Assembly: GCA_964465125.1 (NCBI GenBank)
Contig: CAYXIO010000012.1
Coordinates: 1-64,000 of the forward strand
Origin: CAYOHG01 sp964465125
GTDB lineage: Bacteria > Planctomycetota > Phycisphaerae > UBA1845 > Fen-1342
Direction: 5' to 3'
Length of the DNA stretch: 64,000 nt
A program made the position numbers and the translations under genes. Positions 58,556 through 64,000 of this stretch are shown in pieces. How positions within the stretch are numbered: position 1 is the first letter of the stretch; the number at the start of each line of letters is the position of its first letter. Under the pieces are notes generated by a model. The model saw only the letters and a program-made list of their open reading frames with translations. It searched no databases and was not told where the DNA came from.

Positions 58556-59710
58556 TTAATTTTCGTCCAGCGTGGCCCCCAATGCCAGCAGCGCGTACGC
58601 GGTCGCCAGGGCGGGATGCCCCTCCATCCAGCGGTCGGCCTCGTTGCTCCAGCTACCATCGCCGCGCTGCTGTCGCGCGAGCTGCTCGATCAGCTCGCGC
58701 CGCCAGTCATGCTTGCGCCCCTGGGCGTCGGCGAGGACGGGCTCGCCCCAGGCGGCCAGCGCCCGTGCGAACACGTGGTAGTAGTAGTACAGCCCCTCGC
58801 GCGAGCGCGTCTGCGGCATGTTCGGGTTGGATTCAAGCGTCCAGTTCGCCCGGATCCACTCCAGCGCGGCGCGCACCCGCGCATCGTCACGGGTCAGGCC
58901 GGCGTACAGCAGGCTCTTGAAGCCGGCGTACGTCATCGTGCCATAGCAGCGCAGCTCCTGCCGCCCGTCCACGTCCACCGTTTCAGCCTTGCTTTCGCCG
59001 CCATGGACCGGTGAGTAGATGAACCCGCCCTGCGTCGAGCCGCGCGCGAAGGGCTGGTCGTTGCTCTCGCCGCGCATCTGGCAGCGCTCGATGAATTGCA
59101 GCGCCCTGCGGTAGGTGGGGTGGTCCTTCGGCAGTCCGCTGTCGTGCAGCGCTTCGAGCATCATCTGCGTGTTGGAGAGGTCCGGGCGCCTGCCCTGGCC
59201 GTAGCCCGCGCCGCCATACCACGCGTTGTCGGGCCCGATGTTTTCCGATTCGTCCCATTGCAGCTTGATCAGAAACTGCTGGAGTTTCTCGACGGCCGCC
59301 TGATGGCGCTGGTCATGGAGGGCGGCGAGCATGGACAGCGCGATGCTGCTCTCATAGTTCTTGAGCAGGCCCTCCGCGGAGTAGATGCCGCCGTCCTCGC
59401 GCTGAGACTTCAGGACGAGCTCGGTTCCGCGGCGGACGGACTCGTGCTGCGGACCGATTCCGGGCGTCTGTGCCAGGGCGCGGACGCAAAGTGCGGTGAT
59501 GCCCGGGCCGGAGGCGGAGGACCATCCGCCGTCCGCCTCCTGGGCGGCAATCAGGTACCTGGCACCGGTCCGCAGGAGCGCAGTGGCATGCTGGCGAACC
59601 GCGTCGTCTTTCGGCGGCGGCTGCGCTGGAGCGCTGCTCTGGGCCCGCAGCGGCGCCGCCCAAACGCCCGCGAGAATGCCGATCAGCGCCATCCGAACGG
59701 ATCGAGTCAC
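58556..59710 (-). CDS. Exported prenyltransferase/squalene-cyclase-type repeat protein
   Basis: 384-aa protein with a signal peptide (about 1-25). The mature part is an alpha/alpha toroid of repeats with the QW-like motif: QEADGGWSS, QREDGGIYS and QRGDGSWSN. I see no DXDD catalytic motif of squalene-hopene cyclases, so it is unlikely to be a cyclase and may be a binding or scaffold protein outside the cytoplasm. A GTG at 59710 has GGAG 8 nt upstream; the ATG at 59692 is an alternative. It is coupled to the GT-C gene, 5 nt downstream. Confidence 0.8.
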   Translation of the reverse strand: MTRSVRMALIGILAGVWAAPLRAQSSAPAQPPPKDDAVRQHATALLRTGARYLIAAQEADGGWSSASGPGITALCVRALAQTPGIGPQHESVRRGTELVLKSQREDGGIYSAEGLLKNYESSIALSMLAALHDQRHQAAVEKLQQFLIKLQWDESENIGPDNAWYGGAGYGQGRRPDLSNTQMMLEALHDSGLPKDHPTYRRALQFIERCQMRGESNDQPFARGSTQGGFIYSPVHGGESKAETVDVDGRQELRCYGTMTYAGFKSLLYAGLTRDDARVRAALEWIRANWTLESNPNMPQTRSREGLYYYYHVFARALAAWGEPVLADAQGRKHDWRRELIEQLARQQRGDGSWSNEADRWMEGHPALATAYALLALGATLDEN

Positions 59711-59779
59711 GGCGGTTTCTCCATCACGAGGGTCCGCGCTCGCCGGCACCGCCGCCGTTGCGGCGCGTCGACGCGCGGG

Positions 59780-60154
59780 TCAGTCATAGCCCAGTTCTTC
59801 GAGCTGATCCTCGTCCAGCCCGAAGTGATGACCGATTTCGTGCAGCACGGTGATCCGAATCTCGTCGACCAGCTCATCGACCGAGTCGCACATGGCGCAG
59901 AGGTTGTCGCGGAAGATCAGAATCCGGTCGGGCAGAGGCGACGGCGCCAGGTCGGCCCCCTTGTCCTCGAGCGGAATCCCGACGTAGAGACCCAGCAGGT
60001 CCGGCTCGACGTCGTGCTCCCGACAAAGCGATGCGTCCGGGCGCGGTCGCACCTCGATCAGCACGTTGTCGAGGTAGGGCTGGAACTCGTCGGGAATGTC
60101 GTCCAGCGCGGCCTGCACGGCGCGATCGAAGTCGGCCTCCGAGACGTATATCAT
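59780..60154 (-). CDS. Small zincin metallopeptidase-like protein
   Basis: 124-aa protein of the minimal zincin family (metallopeptidase family protein). The zinc motif is HEIGHHFGLDEDQLEELG, with the HExxH pair and a downstream Asp/Glu as in the family. No signal peptide is seen, so it is cytoplasmic. Substrate unknown. The ATG at 60154 begins IYVSEADFDRAVQAAL, the natural start; the longer open frame upstream is not protein-like. It diverges from sppA across about 75 bp. Confidence 0.88.
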   Translation of the reverse strand: MIYVSEADFDRAVQAALDDIPDEFQPYLDNVLIEVRPRPDASLCREHDVEPDLLGLYVGIPLEDKGADLAPSPLPDRILIFRDNLCAMCDSVDELVDEIRITVLHEIGHHFGLDEDQLEELGYD

Positions 60155-60229
60155 GCGGACTCGTTTCGTCTCGATACCCTTCGCCCCACGCGGCCGGTCG
60201 CGCGGGTCGGACCGGTGGGAGTATAGCTC

Positions 60230-61297
60230 GTGCTCAACGGCCAACCAATCGTCACCGCGCGCGCCTGCGTCCTCGCCGGGCTGATCGCCTTGAGTGGTGC
60301 GGGCTGCGCGCCGGGCGGGTTCCTGATCACGCCGGTCAAGGTCGATCGGGCGCTCGAAGAGTTCGTCGTCGCGCGCGAAAGCGCGCTGGCGGAGCGCAAG
60401 ATCGCGGTCATCGACGTCGACGGGCTGCTCTCGAATCGCCGGTCCAGCTCGATCCTCGCGGGCAGCGGCGAGAATCCGGTCGCGCTCTTCAAGGAGAAGC
60501 TGGACAAGGCCGCCGGCGACGAGCGCGTGCGAGCGCTCGTGCTGCGGATCAACTCGCCCGGCGGCGGCGTCACCGCCAGCGACCTGATGCACGCGGAGCT
60601 GCTGCGCTTCAAGGCCCGGATGAACAAGCCGGTCGTCGCCTGCCTGCTCGACGTCGGCGCCTCAGGCGCGTACTACCTGGCCTGCGCCTCGGACCGCATC
60701 CTCGCGACGCCCACCAGCGTCGTCGGCAGCATCGGCGTGGTCATGCTGACGCCCGATCTGTCGGGCGTGATGCAGAAGCTCGGCATCGAGGCCAACGTCA
60801 TCAAGAGCGGCTCGATGAAGGACGCGGGCTCGCCGTTCCGCAGAATGCAGGAGCAAGAGCGCGACTACTTCCAGGCGATGGTCAACGAAATGTACGAGCG
60901 GTTCCTGGACGTGGTGCTGGCCGGGCGGCCGGACCTGACGCGCGACCAGTTGCGACCGCTGGCGGATGGCCGCGTGTACGTGGCGCCGGAAGCCCAGCGG
61001 CTCGGGTTGATCGACGAGGTCGGCGGGATGGAGGCGGCCCTGCTGGCCGCCAGGCAGGCCGCGGGGCTTGCCGACACGCCCATCGTGGTCGTGCAGTACG
61101 CGCGCCCGCTGGCACATCGCCCCAACTTTTACGCCCAGGCCGCGGACCTGCCCGTGGAGACCGTCGGGGGAAGCGGCGCGCTTGGCGCGGCCGGCGCCGT
61201 TGCGCCCGCGCAGGTCAATCTGATCCGCGTCGGGCTGCCGGAGTGGATGACCGACCCGTCGCCGCAGTTCCTGTACCTGTGGGCGCCGACCTGGTGA
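60230..61297 (+). CDS. sppA: Signal peptide peptidase SppA (S49 family)
   Basis: 355-aa membrane-associated serine protease that degrades cleaved signal peptides. A short hydrophobic N-terminus ends SGAGC (Cys26), possibly a lipobox. The core shows RINSPGGGV, the Ser145 nucleophile in DVGASGAYYLA, and the general-base Lys197 in KSGSMKDAGSPFR. Gly-Ser-Ile (VVGSIGV) precedes it. It is the single-domain form. The GTG at 60230 has GGGAG 8 nt upstream. It converges with the PEP-CTERM gene across a strong hairpin. Confidence 0.93.
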   Translation: MLNGQPIVTARACVLAGLIALSGAGCAPGGFLITPVKVDRALEEFVVARESALAERKIAVIDVDGLLSNRRSSSILAGSGENPVALFKEKLDKAAGDERVRALVLRINSPGGGVTASDLMHAELLRFKARMNKPVVACLLDVGASGAYYLACASDRILATPTSVVGSIGVVMLTPDLSGVMQKLGIEANVIKSGSMKDAGSPFRRMQEQERDYFQAMVNEMYERFLDVVLAGRPDLTRDQLRPLADGRVYVAPEAQRLGLIDEVGGMEAALLAARQAAGLADTPIVVVQYARPLAHRPNFYAQAADLPVETVGGSGALGAAGAVAPAQVNLIRVGLPEWMTDPSPQFLYLWAPTW

Positions 61298-61312
61298 ACC
61301 GCGGCGCGCAGC

Positions 61313-61336
61313 GCTGACCGCGCGAGCGCGGTCAGC
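61313..61336. terminator. Strong hairpin between convergent sppA and PEP-CTERM genes
   Basis: Perfect 10-bp stem GCTGACCGCG / CGCGGTCAGC with a CGAG loop, 15 nt after the sppA stop. No T-run; likely a bidirectional transcription stop or mRNA-end stabiliser. Confidence 0.45.
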
Positions 61337-61421
61337 AAAGGTCTGCGGCCTGGTTTCGCGCGGCGATGCGGGCCGCTTGACGGCCGCCCGGTCTGCGCGG
61401 CGCGAGAATGCGGAGGGGGTG

Positions 61422-62075
61422 CTAGGTGCGGCGGCGCAGCAGCAGGCTCGCGAGCGCGAACAGCGCGGCGCTGCCGGGCTCGGGAACCGGCCCGCTGATC
61501 TGGAATCCCGTGATCACGCCGTCGGGATTGATTTCGACGCCCCAGACGCCCAGGCTCAACTCCGTCGGCGCGACGTTGGTAACGTAGAAGTAGTCGCCGC
61601 CGCTGCCTTCCGTGCCCGGCAGACTCCACCCGTCGGCTTGCGGCTCCGATGCGAAGAACGGTCGCGTGCCGTTGTCGTCCCTAAGCCCGAAGCCGGCATT
61701 CTCGCCGCAATAGACGGCGAGCTCATAGATCTGGCCCGGCAGGAGATCGCGAATCTCGAAGATGCCGAAGTCGCCGGAATCCTGCAGGTTGTTGATGCCG
61801 GGGTCGCTGAACGTAGCCGGGTTCGCGAGGAGCGTATAGACGACGTCAAAGGGCGAAGCGCCTCCGAATTCGGTCGGCAGGTCGGTCGCTCCCGTCGCGC
61901 TGAGCACGCTCGTCCAGAGCGTGCCTCCGGCCGTGCTGAGCGGGCCGTCGTCGCCGACGTGCGTCGTGTCACTCGGTTCGCCGGCCTCAATGTCGACGTT
62001 GACGATCGCGGCGGATGCACCGGCGGCGAGCGCTGCGGCCGTGAACGTGGCGCAGAGGGTATGGAATCGTGGCAT
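61422..62075 (-). CDS. PEP-CTERM sorting domain protein
   Basis: 217-aa exported protein. A signal peptide (about 1-22, ending GASAA) leads to a beta-sandwich-like domain with NVDIEAGEPSDTTHVGDDG and EIRDLLPGQIYELAVYCGE. The end is VPEP, a hydrophobic helix and RRR, the PEP-CTERM signal. The ATG at 62075 follows GAGGAG at good distance; the open frame to 62168 is not used. It is the third PEP-CTERM protein in the window. Role unknown. Confidence 0.83.
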   Translation of the reverse strand: MPRFHTLCATFTAAALAAGASAAIVNVDIEAGEPSDTTHVGDDGPLSTAGGTLWTSVLSATGATDLPTEFGGASPFDVVYTLLANPATFSDPGINNLQDSGDFGIFEIRDLLPGQIYELAVYCGENAGFGLRDDNGTRPFFASEPQADGWSLPGTEGSGGDYFYVTNVAPTELSLGVWGVEINPDGVITGFQISGPVPEPGSAALFALASLLLRRRT

Positions 62076-62405
62076 GTGTGGCTCCTCACTCCTGGTACGT
62101 AGCGATGCCCATGCGTGGGCGAGCGTGGGAGTGCCGGTCGCGCACCTCCCCTCCGTGCTGGTGCCCACGCATCCGAGATGGCTGCCCTACGGCGGCCGTT
62201 CATGGTAGGCCTGTCGCAAACGGACAATCAACTCAAGTGGGACAAAAGATGCCAAAAGCGCACGCTGGCGGATGATTTCATGTGCTGTGGGGGACCAGTC
62301 CCCTTGAGAGGAGAGCGATATCGAGGGGCGATAGCGTCCGCTGGCGGAACAGGGAGCATGCGAACGTCTGCCCGCCGCGGTTTCCCGGCTCCGTGCCGTT
62401 CGCGG
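62076..62405. other. 330-bp intergenic region with inverted repeats
   Basis: It contains the 10-bp inverted repeat ATGCGTGGGC (62111-62120) / GCCCACGCAT (62163-62172), related to the palindromic motif at 24791 and 51933, and a small GGGGAC/GTCCCC hairpin near 62290. No gene is supported. Probably holds the promoter of the PEP-CTERM gene. Confidence 0.45.
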
Positions 62406-63158
62406 TCAGCCTCGCAGTCCCGCCATCAGCCCGAAGTGTCCGCACCCAGCGCCCTCGCGCCGAAACGAGTAGAACACATCGAGGTGGGTCATGGTGCACA
62501 GCGCCGCCAGCTCGATGTTTTCCGGCTTCAGCCCGGCGCGACACAGTTCCAGGCGGTTGGCGGTCCAGAGGTCGAAGTACATCCGTCCGTCGCGCCGCGG
62601 GAAGCACGCGCCCCGGTCGGGCAGCGCGACAGCGGCGTCGAATACGTCCCCCCGCACCTCGTATTGCTCCGGGCCCGCCGACGGGCCGATCCCCGCCAGC
62701 AGCGCTTCAGGCCGACTGCCGAAGCGCGACTGCATCGCCTCCACGGCAAGCACGACCGCGCGCGAAACCGTGCAGCGCCAGCTCGCGTGCACCAGCGCCA
62801 GAACGCCGCGCCGATCATAGAGCACCACCAAAGGGCAATCGGCGGAAAACGTCATCAGCGGCGTGTTCGGCCGATCGGTGACCACCGCGTCGCAACCTTC
62901 CAGCCGCCCGGTCTCCCGCTGTCCGTCGATGATCGCGATGCGGGGCGTGTGAACCTGCACGCAGTAGCACAGGTTTTCCGGATTGAGGCCCAGGTCGCGC
63001 GCCATCTGAAGCCGGCGCTGGTGTCGCTGCGCCGCGAGCGCGTCGTCACGCGCCGAGACATCCTCCGGGCGCGTGGAGAATGCGTGCGCAAGCCCCGGCT
63101 CGGAGAGCAATTGTTCAAAAAACGCGTAGCGCCGGCCGTTGATCCGATCGAATTGCAT
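62406..63158 (-). CDS. pgeF: PgeF/YfiH-type protein (polyphenol oxidase / purine nucleoside phosphorylase family)
   Basis: 250-aa member of the YfiH (laccase-domain) family, whose members remove misincorporated amino acids from peptidoglycan precursors or act on nucleosides. The zinc ligands are His70 (CVQVHTPR), Cys108 (SADCPLVVL) and His124 (VHASWRCT, usually HAGWRG). The ATG at 63158 overlaps the TGA stop of the dehydrogenase gene by one base (TGATG), so the two are translationally coupled. Confidence 0.88.
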   Translation of the reverse strand: MQFDRINGRRYAFFEQLLSEPGLAHAFSTRPEDVSARDDALAAQRHQRRLQMARDLGLNPENLCYCVQVHTPRIAIIDGQRETGRLEGCDAVVTDRPNTPLMTFSADCPLVVLYDRRGVLALVHASWRCTVSRAVVLAVEAMQSRFGSRPEALLAGIGPSAGPEQYEVRGDVFDAAVALPDRGACFPRRDGRMYFDLWTANRLELCRAGLKPENIELAALCTMTHLDVFYSFRREGAGCGHFGLMAGLRG

Positions 63159-64000
63159 CAGGCGTCCGGCTCCAGCAGGACTTTCAGGTTTCGCGGGTCG
63201 GCGGCCGCCGCGAACGCTTCCTCGCCGCGAGACAGCGGAAAGCGCGCGGCGATCAGCTCGCGCACGCGCACGCGCTTCGCCGCCAGCAGGCGGAGCGCCA
63301 CGTCGAACGGACCGCAGCGATTCCCCACGACGCGCAATTCGTTGATCACGAGGGGGGCGAGGTCCACCGTCGGCGGCCGGGCGTACGTGCTCTTGAGCAC
63401 CAGCGTGCCACGCGGGCGAAGCAGCTTCATGCCCAGCTTCAGGCCGTCCGCGTTGCCGGTGCACTCGACCAGCACGTCGTAGGTCGGCTCATGCGCCAGG
63501 GTCGCAGCATCGAGCGCGTGCAATCCGAGCCGCCGGCAGAGCTCCAGGCTGCGCGGGTTACGCCCCAGCACGTCCAAGGGTCCTGGTTGGAGCGCCAGAA
63601 CCTGCGCGCACAACAGCCCGAGCCTGCCCGTGCCGAGCACCGCGGCGCGCATGCCCGCTTGAATCGGATGATCCAGGACGACCTGGGCGGCGGCCGCCAG
63701 CGGCTCGACGAAAACGGCCTCATCGTCGTCGATCGCGTCGGGCACGACGTGGCAATTCTCGGCGGGAACGCACACCTGCTCAGCGAAAGCGCCGTCGCGG
63801 TTGAGGATGCCCAGCGCCGTCCGCGGCCAGGCGTGCTTGCGGGCGGCTGCATCGAGCGAAACGCCGGGCGCGACACAGTTGATCTCCGCGACCACGCGCC
63901 GCCCGCGCAACTCCGCCGCTCCCTCGATGACCGTTCCGACGAACTCATGCCCGAGAATCCCGTTGAAGTCCATGTACCCGCGCGCGATCTCGAGGTCGGT
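63158..64000 (-). CDS. Zinc-type alcohol dehydrogenase-like protein (MDR), partial
   Basis: The 5' part is missing because the window ends; 281 codons remain, including the TGA stop. It belongs to the medium-chain dehydrogenase/reductase superfamily: GHEFVG holds a catalytic zinc His/Glu, FVEPLAAA follows, and GTGRLGLLCAQV is the nucleotide-binding turn. The structural-zinc lobe, which normally has four Cys, reads NCVAPGVSLDAAARKHAWPR, so that site is lost. A catalytically active enzyme is still possible. It precedes pgeF with a 1-nt overlap. The in-frame ATG at 63973 is internal. Confidence 0.85.
   Translation of the reverse strand, partial: TDLEIARGYMDFNGILGHEFVGTVIEGAAELRGRRVVAEINCVAPGVSLDAAARKHAWPRTALGILNRDGAFAEQVCVPAENCHVVPDAIDDDEAVFVEPLAAAAQVVLDHPIQAGMRAAVLGTGRLGLLCAQVLALQPGPLDVLGRNPRSLELCRRLGLHALDAATLAHEPTYDVLVECTGNADGLKLGMKLLRPRGTLVLKSTYARPPTVDLAPLVINELRVVGNRCGPFDVALRLLAAKRVRVRELIAARFPLSRGEEAFAAAADPRNLKVLLEPDA

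Overview
The window is high-GC chromosomal DNA, densely coding on both strands. It most likely comes from a Planctomycetota bacterium, probably of the Phycisphaerae type. The markers are: three PEP-CTERM proteins; three secreted proteins with Cys-bracketed dockerin-like C-termini; an adjacent DUF1800/DUF1501 pair; an ECF sigma factor of the planctomycete/acidobacterial type overlapping a TPR serine/threonine kinase; and LptD, which indicates a Gram-negative envelope. FliD and FliS point to a flagellum. I saw no rRNA, tRNA, CRISPR array, transposase or prophage.

Layout. 0-10 kb: PEP-CTERM protein, radical SAM protein, S9 peptidase, truB, DUF192 lipoprotein, RsbU-like phosphatase, ffh, MOSC protein. 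10-17 kb: PEP-CTERM protein, aldehyde dehydrogenase, and a tightly overlapping efflux operon (membrane-fusion protein, ABC ATPase, two FtsX/MacB-type permeases). 17-25 kb: sigma/kinase module facing away from a large repeat-rich dockerin-tailed protein, then a Cys-rich small protein and a hypothetical exported protein. 25-33 kb: GH65 phosphorylase, PpsR-type regulator, two tandem PQQ-type sugar dehydrogenase paralogues. 33-45 kb: B12-binding radical SAM protein, DUF1800/DUF1501 operon, trxA, a small lipoprotein, dprA, a sulfatase-fold/TPR protein with eroded active-site motifs, gamma-glutamyltransferase. 45-55 kb: purF-queE-queD on the minus strand, then lptD, fliD and fliS on the plus strand. 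55-64 kb: Gfo/Idh/MocA oxidoreductase, GT-C glycosyltransferase with a secreted toroid-repeat protein, small zincin, SppA, third PEP-CTERM protein, PgeF, and a zinc-type dehydrogenase cut by the window end.

Functional themes are envelope and export (LptD, SppA, Ffh, PEP-CTERM, dockerin tails), housekeeping (TruB, PurF, QueD/E, DprA, TrxA), carbohydrate handling (GH65, sugar dehydrogenases), and signalling (sigma/kinase module, RsbU-like phosphatase, PpsR).

Most starts carry a clear Shine-Dalgarno. A few (queE, purF, ffh) instead have a -10-like hexamer 6-7 nt before the ATG, which suggests leaderless mRNAs. The most unusual items are the active-site-degenerate sulfatase/TPR protein, a discoidin-like domain apparently inserted inside a PKD domain, the Cys-clamped dockerin-like tails, and a Cys-rich small gene with a T9 tract in its promoter spacer. 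All family names are from recall of motifs; no search was run.
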